DNA from: Pseudomonadota bacterium
GTDB taxonomy: Bacteria; Pseudomonadota; Gammaproteobacteria; Burkholderiales; Burkholderiaceae_D
Direction of reading: 5' to 3'
DNA length: 6,004 nt
Assembly: GCA_018241865.1 (NCBI GenBank)
Contig: JAFECY010000200.1
Location: 1 to 6,004 of the forward strand
Made by a program: the position numbers and the translations under genes. This document shows, piece by piece, positions 1-6,004 of this stretch; the stretch's first letter is position 1, and every line of letters begins with the position of its first letter. A model generated the notes under the pieces. The model did not search any database. It saw nothing but the letters and a program-made list of their open reading frames with translations, and was not told the DNA's origin.

Positions 1-35
1 AGAAACGCCGGTAGAAACAGAAACGCCGGTAGAAA
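1..35 (+). repeat. Tandem 18-bp in-frame repeat encoding a Glu-Thr-Pro-Val linker
   Basis: A 17-base block at 1-17 recurs without change at 19-35, giving a period of 18 nt. Each unit encodes six residues, ETPVET and then ETPVEM. A degenerate third unit (PLKTPE) follows. The repeat touches the left edge of the window, so the total copy number is unknown. The exact DNA identity of the two copies suggests recent duplication or slippage. Confidence 0.8.
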
Positions 36-226
36 TGCCGCTAAAAACACCGGAACAAATTCTTGCCCTGCTTGCAGCAAACCCGAACCTCACCTTGTCG
101 GAATTGGCCTTGGCCATCGGCAAGTCAACGAGCGCGGTGGAACGTGCCGCGGCCAAGCTGGTGAAAGAGGGGCGCTTACGCCATGTCGGCCCCACCAAGG
201 CGGGACACTGGGAGATATTAAAATGA
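2..226 (+). CDS. C-terminal part of a winged-helix DNA-binding protein (5' end outside the window)
   Basis: The reading frame is open to the left edge of the window, so this is most likely the tail of a longer gene. An ATG at 35 would give a stand-alone 63-aa protein, but it lies inside a repeat, has no clear ribosome binding site, and the same frame encodes the repeat before it. The visible protein begins with two copies of ETPVE-T/M and then KTPEQ, a charged, proline-rich linker. A compact winged-helix domain follows: a helix (EQILALLAANP), a helix-turn-helix (LTLSELALAIGKS, then SAVERAAAKLVKEGR) and a wing (LRHVGPTKAGHWEIL). From memory, tails of this type end AlbA_2/Schlafen-like ATP-binding proteins (COG2865 type) found near type I restriction genes; that identity is inference. 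The stop overlaps the hsdR start (ATGA, 223-226), so the two genes are probably translationally coupled. It may be a regulator or accessory factor of the restriction operon. Confidence 0.72.
   Translation, partial: ETPVETETPVEMPLKTPEQILALLAANPNLTLSELALAIGKSTSAVERAAAKLVKEGRLRHVGPTKAGHWEILK
210..214 (+). promoter_or_regulatory. Ribosome binding site for hsdR
   Basis: GGGAG lies 8 nt before the ATG at 223, inside the last codons of the upstream gene. Together with the ATGA overlap it supports 223 as the hsdR start. Confidence 0.6.
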
Positions 227-3200
227 GTTCACTCGGCCAGCCCGAGCGCGTCACGCAAAACCGCGTGGTCGCCCTATTCCGCGATGAACTGCGCTACCGC
301 TACCTCGGCGACTGGAGCGAGCGCGATGACAACAGCAATATCGAGGAAGGATTGCTCGCCAACTGGCTGGCCGAAAGCGGGTACTCCCCCGCGCACATCA
401 ACCGGGCAATCGACGCCCTGCGCCGCGAAGCAAACAACCATGGCCGCACGCTGTACGGCAATAACCTGGGGGTGTATGCCTTGCTGCGCTACGGCGTGCC
501 GGTCAAGACCGAAGCCGGCAAGGCGACCGAATCCGTCCAGCTCATCAACTGGAACGAACCGTTCAAGAACGATTTCGCGCTTGCCGAGGAAGTGACGCTC
601 AAGGGCAAGCAGGAACGGCGGCCGGACATCGTGTTGTATGTGAACGGCATCGCCATCGGCGTGCTGGAACTGAAGAACAGCCGCGTCTCGATCGGCGACG
701 GCATCCGGCAAAGCCTGTCCAACCAGCAGCCGGAATTCAACGAATGGTTTTTCAGCACCGTGCAATTCGTCTTTGCCGGCAATGATTCCGAAGGGCTGCA
801 GTACGGCAGCATCGGCACGCCGGAAAAGTATTTCCTGAAGTGGAAGGAAGACGAGGCCGACAACACGCGCTATAAGCTGGACAAGTACCTGCTGAAGATG
901 TGCGAGAAAAACCGCCTGATCGAGCTGATGCGCGACTTTATTCTGTTCGACGGCGGCGTGAAAAAGCTGCCGCGCGTGCACCAGTATTTCGGCATCAAGG
1001 CGGCGCAACAGCATGTGCGCGAGCGCCGCGGCGGCATCATCTGGCATACCCAGGGCGCGGGAAAAAGCATCCTGATGGTGCTGCTGGCGAAATGGATCCT
1101 GGAGAATAATCCGCATGCCCGCGTGGCGATCGTGACCGACCGCGACGAGCTGGACAAGCAGATCGAGCGGGTGTTTGCCGATGCCGGCGAAACCATCCAC
1201 CGCAGCGGCAGCGGCCGCGACTTGATGCGCCAGCTCGGCCAGGCGGCGCCGCGCCTGCTGTGCTCGCTGGTTCACAAGTTCGGCCGCAAGGGCGTGGATG
1301 ATTTCGATGCCTTCATCAAGGAACTGGAAGCGCAACCAAGCAAAACAATCGGCGACGTGTTCGTTTTCGTGGACGAATGCCACCGCACGCAAAGCGGCAA
1401 GCTGCATAAGGTGATGAAGGCCATGATGCCGCATGCCGTGTTCATCGGCTTCACCGGCACGCCCCTGCTGAAAAAGGATAAACAAACCAGCCTGGAAGTG
1501 TTTGGCGACTATATCCACACGTACAAATTCAGCGAGGCGGTGGAAGACAAGGTCGTGCTCGATCTCTTGTACGAGGCAAGGGATATCAACCAGCGCCTGA
1601 CTTCGCAGGAGAGCGTGGACGAGTGGTTCGACATCGTTTCGGCCGACCTGAACGACTGGCAAAAGGATGAGTTGCGCAAGCAGTGGGGCACGATGCAGGC
1701 GGTGCTGGGCTCCGAATCGCGCATGCGCAAGGTGGTGCAGGACATCATCCGCGATTTCCGCAAGCGCCCGCGCCTGAGCAATGGCCGCGGCAATGCGATC
1801 CTGGTGGCGTCCAGCATCTATGAAGCATGCAAGTACTTCAGCCTGTTCGAAAATTCGCCGTTCCGTGGCAAATGCGCGGTCGTCACCTCTTACAATCCGC
1901 AGGCGAAGGATGTGACGCTGGAAGAAACCGGCGCCAATACGGAAACCGACAAGCAATTCATCTACAACACCTATGGCGAACTGCTGCAAGGTGTCGATGC
2001 CAAACCCGGCATGACGAAAACCGAAACCTACGAGGAATGGGCGAAAAGCCTGTTCATCCGCGAACCGGCCAGCATGCAACTGCTGGTGGTGGTGGACAAG
2101 CTCCTGACCGGTTTCGATGCGCCGCCCTGCACCTACCTGTATATCGACAAGTCGATGCAGGACCATGGCCTGTTCCAGGCGATTTGCCGCACCAATCGGC
2201 TCGATGGCGACGACAAGGAATTCGGCTATATCGTCGATTACAAGGATTTGTTCACGAAGGTGGAAAACGCCATCGCGGTGTACACCTCGGAGCTGGACCA
2301 TAGCGCGCCGGGAGCCGCGCCGGACGTGCTGCTGCAGGACCGCCTGAAAAAAGGCCGCGAACGCCTGGATGGCGCGCTCGAAGCGCTGAACCTGCTGTGC
2401 GAGCCGGTGGAGCCGCCGCGCACCGAACTCGAACACATGCATTATTTTTGCGGCAACACCGAGATCGCCGGCGACCTGGCCGCGCGCGAACCGCAGCGCA
2501 CCGCCCTGTACAAGGGCACGGTGGCGCTGCTGCGTGCCTATGCCGCGATTGCCGAAGAACTGGAAGCGGCGGGATACGACACCGCCGGAATCGAGCGCAT
2601 CCGCCAGCAGCGCGACCGCTACCTGGCCTTGCGCGAACTGATCCGCAAGGCCAGCGGCGAGACGCTCGATTTGAAGCCGTTTGAAGCCGACATGCGGCAC
2701 CTGATCGACACTTATATCGAAGCCGATGAGCCGCGCAAGATTTCTCCGTTCGACCATATCGGCCTGCTGGAATTGATCGTCAAAACCGGCATTGCGGAGG
2801 CGATCGCCGCGCAACTGGGGAAAATAAAAAATAACAAGAATGCGGTGGCCGAAACCATCGAAAACAATGTCCGCAGCAAGATCATCAAGGAGCATTTGAA
2901 CAATCCGGCGTATTACGAAAAAATGTCGGCGCTGCTGGACGAGATCATCGCGGCGCGCAAGGCAAAGGCGCTGGAATATGAAGCGTATTTGCAGCGTATC
3001 GCCGAGCTGGCGAAGAAAGTGTCGGTTGGCGTGGAAGACGGCACGCCGGACATCTTGAAACGCAGCGCGGCCTTGCGGGCGCTGTATGACAATTTGCAGG
3101 CGAACCATTCAAGCTTCCGGGGCGCGGCGCAGGAGCGCACGCCTTACGATGCCGGCCAGGATGGCTTGCTGGATCTGGCTTTACAGATCGATGAAACCGT

Positions 3201-3342
3201 CAAACGGACGCGGCCGGATGATTGGCGCGGCAATACGCCGCGCGAGAACACCATCAAGGCCGCCTTGTTGCCGCTCCTGGAAAACAACATCGAGGAAGTG
3301 GAACGCATCTTCGCCATCATCAAGGCGCAAAAGGAATACTGA
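223..3342 (+). CDS. hsdR: Type I restriction endonuclease subunit R (HsdR), complete
   Basis: This is the motor and nuclease subunit of a type I restriction-modification complex. It translocates DNA using ATP and cleaves unmodified DNA when assembled with HsdM and HsdS. The N-terminal nuclease domain has the PD-(D/E)XK signature: P134-D135, then E149-L150-K151. SF2 translocase motifs follow in order: an upstream R251-VH-Q254 element, Walker A GAGKS at 278-282 (K281), motif Ia TDRDELDKQ at 305-313, the DECH box at 384-387, TGTP at 411-414, LLTGFDAPP at 627-635 and QAICRTNR at 652-659. The last roughly 170 residues are helical and charged and probably hold the site that docks on the methylase core. 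The length of 1039 aa is normal for HsdR (EcoR124I HsdR is about the same). All core motifs are intact, so it should be active if its partners exist. The start at 223 is supported by a GGGAG 8 nt upstream and the ATGA overlap with the preceding gene. Neither hsdM nor hsdS lies in the window. Confidence 0.96.
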   Translation: MSSLGQPERVTQNRVVALFRDELRYRYLGDWSERDDNSNIEEGLLANWLAESGYSPAHINRAIDALRREANNHGRTLYGNNLGVYALLRYGVPVKTEAGKATESVQLINWNEPFKNDFALAEEVTLKGKQERRPDIVLYVNGIAIGVLELKNSRVSIGDGIRQSLSNQQPEFNEWFFSTVQFVFAGNDSEGLQYGSIGTPEKYFLKWKEDEADNTRYKLDKYLLKMCEKNRLIELMRDFILFDGGVKKLPRVHQYFGIKAAQQHVRERRGGIIWHTQGAGKSILMVLLAKWILENNPHARVAIVTDRDELDKQIERVFADAGETIHRSGSGRDLMRQLGQAAPRLLCSLVHKFGRKGVDDFDAFIKELEAQPSKTIGDVFVFVDECHRTQSGKLHKVMKAMMPHAVFIGFTGTPLLKKDKQTSLEVFGDYIHTYKFSEAVEDKVVLDLLYEARDINQRLTSQESVDEWFDIVSADLNDWQKDELRKQWGTMQAVLGSESRMRKVVQDIIRDFRKRPRLSNGRGNAILVASSIYEACKYFSLFENSPFRGKCAVVTSYNPQAKDVTLEETGANTETDKQFIYNTYGELLQGVDAKPGMTKTETYEEWAKSLFIREPASMQLLVVVDKLLTGFDAPPCTYLYIDKSMQDHGLFQAICRTNRLDGDDKEFGYIVDYKDLFTKVENAIAVYTSELDHSAPGAAPDVLLQDRLKKGRERLDGALEALNLLCEPVEPPRTELEHMHYFCGNTEIAGDLAAREPQRTALYKGTVALLRAYAAIAEELEAAGYDTAGIERIRQQRDRYLALRELIRKASGETLDLKPFEADMRHLIDTYIEADEPRKISPFDHIGLLELIVKTGIAEAIAAQLGKIKNNKNAVAETIENNVRSKIIKEHLNNPAYYEKMSALLDEIIAARKAKALEYEAYLQRIAELAKKVSVGVEDGTPDILKRSAALRALYDNLQANHSSFRGAAQERTPYDAGQDGLLDLALQIDETVKRTRPDDWRGNTPRENTIKAALLPLLENNIEEVERIFAIIKAQKEY
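3331..3335 (+). promoter_or_regulatory. Ribosome binding site for the metallopeptidase gene
   Basis: AAGGA, within the last codons of hsdR, sits 6 nt before the ATG at 3342. It favours 3342 over an in-frame upstream ATG at 3222. That earlier start would add 40 residues that merely read hsdR in another frame. Confidence 0.7.
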
Positions 3343-4058
3343 TGCCGGAATGGCTGAAGCTTGGCGATATCCGCGTGGAAGTGGTGTTCAAGGATATCAA
3401 GAATATCCACCTGAGCGTTTATCCGCCAAACGGCCGCGTGCGCATTGCGGCGCCTGCGCGCATGAACCTGGATACGCTGCGGGTCTTTGCCATTGCCAAG
3501 CTCGACTGGATCAGGCAGCAGCAAAAAAAACTGCGCGCGCAGGAGCGGGAAACGCCACGCGAATACCTGGATCGCGAAAGCCATTTTTTGTGGGGGAAAC
3601 GTTATCTGCTGCAAGTGGAAGAAGCAGATGGCGCGCCGCAAATCGCGCTCAGGCACAGGAAAATGATTCTGCGGGTTCGTCCTGGAACCAGCGAAGAGGC
3701 GCGGGAAGATTTCGTTTCACAATGGTATCGGCAGCAATTGAAAGATGCGCTGCCGGGTCTGATCGCCAAGTGGGAAAAACGTATCGGCGTCACGTCAACA
3801 CGCTTTTACGTGCAACGCATGAAAACCCGCTGGGGCAGTTGCAATCCCGATGCGGGCACGGTTCGCTTCAATAGCGAGCTGGCAAAAAAACCTTTGCAGT
3901 GCCTTGAGTACATCGTCGTGCACGAACTGACGCATTTGTTGGAACGGCGGCACAATGCCAGCTTTATTGCATTGATGGATGCGTACATGCCGCATTGGCG
4001 TCAGTACCGCACCATGCTGAATGCCTCGCCCCTCTCTCACGAGAGATGGGATCATTGA
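3342..4058 (+). CDS. YgjP-like zinc metallopeptidase (COG1451/DUF45 type) in the hsdR operon
   Basis: A 238-aa protein, predicted cytoplasmic since it has no signal peptide or membrane segment. It matches the YgjP/SprT-like (M48-related) metallopeptidase family. The N-terminal half (about 1-110) carries the family's beta-rich region, including IHLSVYPPNGRVRIAAP. The C-terminal half has the family's MKTRWGSC signature at 160-167. The zinc site is HELTH at 194-198 with a likely third ligand H204, giving HExxHxxxxxH followed by NASF. Both zinc histidines and the catalytic E195 are present, so it should be catalytic; its substrate is unknown. The start overlaps the hsdR stop by one base (TGATG), which implies coupled translation. 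Genes of this family are often seen beside type I restriction genes, from memory. A role in turning over or processing a restriction subunit is conceivable but unproven. The last residues (about 230-236) are encoded by an inverted repeat and may not belong to the family fold. Confidence 0.9.
   Translation: MPEWLKLGDIRVEVVFKDIKNIHLSVYPPNGRVRIAAPARMNLDTLRVFAIAKLDWIRQQQKKLRAQERETPREYLDRESHFLWGKRYLLQVEEADGAPQIALRHRKMILRVRPGTSEEAREDFVSQWYRQQLKDALPGLIAKWEKRIGVTSTRFYVQRMKTRWGSCNPDAGTVRFNSELAKKPLQCLEYIVVHELTHLLERRHNASFIALMDAYMPHWRQYRTMLNASPLSHERWDH
4029..4050. repeat. Inverted repeat at the 3' end of the metallopeptidase gene
   Basis: The arms CCC-C-TCTCT and AGAGA-T-GGG surround a CACG loop, giving 8 base pairs with one C/T mismatch. 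The element lies inside the last codons of the metallopeptidase gene (residues about 230-236), 8 nt before its stop. No T-run follows on the + strand, so it is not a convincing rho-independent terminator. It may be a dispersed intergenic-type repeat taken into the coding end, or a 3' mRNA-stabilising hairpin. Confidence 0.45.
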
Positions 4059-4094
4059 ATACCCTAGGTTCACCACGAAATTCTGAGCAATCGC

Positions 4095-4844
4095 ATGCAC
4101 TGTCCGCGCCTCGCATTTCTCGCCATCCTCGTCATCCTCAGCGCCGCGCTCACCGCTTGTGCGCCAATGCAGATCGACACCACGCTGCCGGTGAGCCGCG
4201 CCGCCTCGCCCAACTTCGATGCGCGCCGGCCGAACTTGATCGTGATCCACCACACCACCGACAACACGCTGGAAGAAGCGCAGGCGACGCTGACTTCGCC
4301 GCAGCATGCGGTCAGCGCGCATTTTTTGATCGGGCGCGATGGCCGCATCGTGCAACTGGTGGCGGAAAGTGCGCGTGCGTGGCATGCCGGACTATCGTGG
4401 TGGGGCGGGCAGACCGATGTGAATTCGGCGTCGATCGGCATCGAGCTGGATAACAACGGCCATGAACCCTACGCCGCGCCGCAAATTACAGCGTTGTTGT
4501 CGCTGCTGGCCGATCTGCGCCAGCGCTATCGCATCCCGGCCGCGAATGTCATCGGCCACGCCGACGTGGCACCGGCGCGCAAGGTCGATCCGAGTGCGCT
4601 GTTTCCGTGGGATGTGTTGGCGCGGCAGGGCTTCGGCCTGTGGTGCGAACCACCGCTACCGCCCGCGCCGCCCGGCTTTGATCTGGCGCTGGGCCTGACC
4701 GCGCTCGGCTACGATCCGCGTGTGCCGGACGCGGCGCGGCGCGCGTTTCGCTTGCATTATGTGCGCGGCGCGGAGGTGACGGAGGAGGGGGAGAAGGCGT
4801 TGGCGGCTTGTTTGTTGCGGATGCGGGCGGCAGAACGGGATTAA
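4095..4844 (+). CDS. Lipoprotein N-acetylmuramoyl-L-alanine amidase (AmiD-like, Amidase_2)
   Basis: A predicted envelope zinc amidase of 249 aa that would cleave the bond between N-acetylmuramic acid and L-alanine in peptidoglycan or its fragments. Residues 1-22 form a lipoprotein signal: one Arg, a hydrophobic stretch, then the lipobox LTAC with lipidated C22. The next residue is Ala, not Asp, which fits sorting to the outer membrane. The Amidase_2 domain spans about 46-175. Likely zinc ligands are H52 (in LIVIHHT), H155 (in VIGHADV) and D165 (in RKVDPS), with E117 (in SIGIELDN) a candidate catalytic residue. This spacing is very close to E. coli AmiD, whose ligands I recall as H50, H151 and D161. 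The C-terminal part (about 185-245) resembles the small helical peptidoglycan-binding domain of AmiD. The frame is closed by a TAG at 4065, leaving ATG 4095 as the only good start; its ribosome site is weak. It follows the metallopeptidase gene by 36 nt and may be read through from it or have its own promoter. Confidence 0.93.
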   Translation: MHCPRLAFLAILVILSAALTACAPMQIDTTLPVSRAASPNFDARRPNLIVIHHTTDNTLEEAQATLTSPQHAVSAHFLIGRDGRIVQLVAESARAWHAGLSWWGGQTDVNSASIGIELDNNGHEPYAAPQITALLSLLADLRQRYRIPAANVIGHADVAPARKVDPSALFPWDVLARQGFGLWCEPPLPPAPPGFDLALGLTALGYDPRVPDAARRAFRLHYVRGAEVTEEGEKALAACLLRMRAAERD

Positions 4845-4866
4845 GGGTCGCCCTCTTTGCAGCAAG

Positions 4867-5445
4867 TCAAATCAGTTCCAGTGCTCCACGCAAGAGAGAA
4901 GCCGTTTGTGGCAACCGGTTCTTTTCCAATGTGCCAATGTAATCGGCAGCCGACTTGGGCGGGTTCTTCAATCTGGCGCGGCTGGCCTTGATGGCGGCAA
5001 GCGCCTCCCAATCTCGCAATTCGATTTGATTGGCGATGAAATCATCCGGGTGCTGCGCTTCAATTTGATAGGGGGCGAGCGCTGCGTTCGGAAAATCCTT
5101 CAAATTGAAAGTCACGATGGCATCGGCATGGCCAGCGATGGCGGCAGCCAGAACATGACGGTCGTTCGCGTCCGGCAGTTCGAGTGCGGCGATAAGTCCT
5201 TTGTAATTTTCGACCAAGCAATCCGGCACGCTGCCATTCATCAGGCTGCTTGTTCGCGTTAGCTTGTCGCGATGGAGATCCGGTCGGTTGACGAGAATAT
5301 TCCTGATCCATTCCTCGTGAATCTGTTCGGTCCAGCGTGCGTGATATAAACCAGCCTGAGCCAAGCTCAACAGGATGTCGCGCACCGGGGCTGGGTACAG
5401 TACGCAAGCATCGAGTATTGCCGTATAGCGCGCCGAACCTGACAT
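4867..5445 (-). CDS. PIN-domain protein, probable toxin of a type II toxin-antitoxin pair
   Basis: A 192-aa protein with a PIN ribonuclease-like domain over about residues 8-140 (PIN_3-like by overall look). Candidate metal-binding acidic residues are D12 (in ILDACVLYP), E44/E45 (in HEEWIRN), D92 and D95 (in LPDANDRHVLAAA) and D117 (in VTFNLKDFP). The pattern is complete, so a Mg-dependent RNase activity is expected. The target RNA cannot be inferred. The protein is longer than classical VapC toxins (about 130 aa), with an extra C-terminal tail of about 50 residues (KNPPKSAADYIGTLEKN onward). Its ATG overlaps the stop of the upstream HTH gene by one base (TGATG), and its own ribosome site is weak, so translation probably depends on coupling. 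The 3' end converges on the amidase gene with a 22-nt gap. Confidence 0.87.
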   Translation of the reverse strand: MSGSARYTAILDACVLYPAPVRDILLSLAQAGLYHARWTEQIHEEWIRNILVNRPDLHRDKLTRTSSLMNGSVPDCLVENYKGLIAALELPDANDRHVLAAAIAGHADAIVTFNLKDFPNAALAPYQIEAQHPDDFIANQIELRDWEALAAIKASRARLKNPPKSAADYIGTLEKNRLPQTASLLRGALELI

Positions 5446-5906
5446 CAGTAGCCCATGTCCAATTCCTGCGCTTGATCGACCAGTTCTTGCAAGGCGGATT
5501 CGGCTTTTTGCTGCATGGATTTCTGGAAGGCGATCAAGTCTTCAAACAAAATCCGTCGATGCCGGCCGACCTTGATGTGGTTGAGCTTTTTTTCTTCCAG
5601 TTGCTTGACCACAAAGGGGCGCGAGACATTTAGGTAATTCGCCGCTTCCTGGGTACTCAAGAGCATTTTTTGCGGAATGATTGAAATCGCCTGTCCCTGC
5701 GCCATCCGACCCAGGATTTCGGCAAACATGCGTAGTGCTTTTGGTGGAACTTCCAAGCTGGCTGATGCTGCACTTTGGTCGGTTTCATCAACCAGAATAA
5801 TCTTGTGGGCGCGCGGATGATCCAGCGCCGCCATGATGCAGCGCTGCGCGACTTTTGCCATTTCGGCTTCCTGGTCACTTAAGATGGCTTCATTTACAGC
5901 GGACAT
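5445..5906 (-). CDS. HTH (excisionase-family) DNA-binding protein, probable antitoxin
   Basis: A 153-aa protein read just before the PIN gene. Residues about 82-127 form a MerR/excisionase-like helix-turn-helix (HTH_17): LLSTQEAANYLNVSRPFVVKQLEEKKL, then a wing with GRHRRI and FEDLIAF. The first 80 residues are an uncharacterised region that includes KIILVDETD. The C-terminal tail (about 128-153) is helical and acidic, a plausible toxin-binding segment. Order (antitoxin first), the 1-nt overlap with the toxin gene and the DNA-binding domain all match a type II antitoxin that represses its own promoter; this function is inferred from context. ATG 5906 is preceded by AGGA (5914-5917) at 7 nt. 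An ATG at 5911 is out of frame. Confidence 0.85.
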   Translation of the reverse strand: MSAVNEAILSDQEAEMAKVAQRCIMAALDHPRAHKIILVDETDQSAASASLEVPPKALRMFAEILGRMAQGQAISIIPQKMLLSTQEAANYLNVSRPFVVKQLEEKKLNHIKVGRHRRILFEDLIAFQKSMQQKAESALQELVDQAQELDMGY

Positions 5907-5913
5907 ATCATTT

Positions 5914-5917
5914 TCCT
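5914..5917 (-). promoter_or_regulatory. Ribosome binding site for the HTH antitoxin gene
   Basis: On the minus strand AGGA lies 7 nt before the ATG at 5906 and supports that start. Confidence 0.65.
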
Positions 5918-5925
5918 AAGCCATT

Positions 5926-5947
5926 GATTTATATAATTTTATTTATC
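5926..5947. repeat. AT-rich imperfect palindrome in the antitoxin leader
   Basis: A 22-bp segment with GAT and ATC at its ends has 8 of 11 symmetric base pairs. It lies between the predicted transcription start and the ribosome binding site. It could be a second operator, but in such AT-rich DNA this degree of symmetry can arise by chance. Confidence 0.2.
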
Positions 5948-5961
5948 TACCCCTAAGTGTC

Positions 5962-5989
5962 ATTATAGATTTTATCCGAAATAAAGCAA
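5962..5989 (-). promoter_or_regulatory. Sigma70-type promoter of the HTH-PIN operon
   Basis: Read on the minus strand, a -35 box TTGCTT (5989-5984) and a perfect -10 box TATAAT (5967-5962) are separated by 16 bp. Transcription would start near 5955, leaving a 5' leader of about 50 nt. The region is AT-rich, in contrast to the GC-rich genes. Direct repeats flank and overlap the -35 side, as expected for a repressed promoter. Confidence 0.7.
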
Positions 5990-6003
5990 ATATTCGAAAT
6001 AAA
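5973..6003. repeat. Pair of 13-bp direct repeats around the promoter, candidate operator
   Basis: TATCCGAAATAAA (5973-5985) and TATTCGAAATAAA (5991-6003) match at 12 of 13 positions and are spaced 18 bp start to start. One copy fills the upstream half of the promoter spacer and reaches two bases into the -35 box; the other lies just upstream of the -35. Excisionase-type HTH proteins often bind direct repeats, so these are candidate binding sites for the antitoxin. Further copies could lie beyond the right edge of the window. Confidence 0.6.
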
Positions 6004-6004
6004 C

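Noticed and set aside
274..3108. A very long open frame on the minus strand opposite hsdR (about 944 codons)
   Set aside because: It lies entirely antisense to a gene with full type I restriction motifs. Its translation has no recognisable domain and is rich in Arg, His, Gln and Val. Such antisense frames arise from the codon bias of GC-rich genes.
3222..3341. An upstream in-frame start for the metallopeptidase at 3222
   Set aside because: The extra 40 residues only read hsdR sequence in another frame. The ATG at 3342 has AAGGA at good spacing, overlaps the hsdR stop and begins a typical family N-terminus.
3086..3874. Long alternative-frame open reading frames across the hsdR/metallopeptidase junction on both strands
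   Set aside because: They overlap well-supported genes, and their translations are Arg- and Ala-rich with no motifs, typical of shadow frames.
4055..4083. A possible promoter for the amidase (TTGAAT at 4055-4060, AAATTC 17 nt later)
   Set aside because: The -10 candidate matches the consensus poorly, and such matches are frequent by chance.
4844..4858. A small hairpin AGGG-TCG-CCCT followed by CTTT between the converging amidase and PIN genes
   Set aside because: The stem is only 4 bp and there is no real T-run, so it cannot be supported as a terminator for either strand.
4906..5633. Plus-strand open frames opposite the PIN and HTH genes
   Set aside because: The minus-strand genes have clear PIN and HTH motifs, a coupled junction, a ribosome site and a promoter. 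The plus-strand frames have none of these.

Overview
The window looks like a defence or accessory segment of a Gram-negative bacterial chromosome. Coding regions are GC-rich. A predicted lipoprotein amidase of the AmiD type points to an outer-membrane-bearing organism. A proteobacterium, possibly a betaproteobacterium, is my best guess, but the sequence does not prove it. No rRNA, tRNA, CRISPR array, transposase or integrase was seen.

Left part (1-4058, + strand): a tightly packed operon. It opens with the 3' end of a gene that starts before the window. That fragment encodes a hexapeptide-repeat linker followed by a small winged-helix domain. Its stop codon overlaps by 4 nt the start of a complete type I restriction subunit gene, hsdR (1039 aa, with a PD-(D/E)XK nuclease and an SF2 translocase). 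The hsdR stop overlaps by 1 nt the start of a YgjP-like (COG1451-type) zinc metallopeptidase gene. The hsdM and hsdS partners are not in the window and would be expected upstream.

Middle (4095-4844, + strand): after a 36-nt gap comes a lipoprotein N-acetylmuramoyl-L-alanine amidase with a full set of zinc ligands. It is probably a housekeeping cell-wall gene bordering the defence locus. A C/T-G/A-rich inverted repeat forms the extreme 3' end of the metallopeptidase gene just before it.

Right part (4867-6004, - strand): a convergent two-gene operon that looks like a type II toxin-antitoxin module. An HTH (excisionase-type) protein is read first, and a PIN-domain ribonuclease gene follows with a 1-nt stop/start overlap. 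An AT-rich leader carries a strong sigma70-type promoter. Two near-identical 13-bp direct repeats sit around its -35 box and are candidate operators for autoregulation.

All stretches over 300 bases are coding. The only noncoding regions are 4059-4094, 4845-4866 and the leader 5907-6004.
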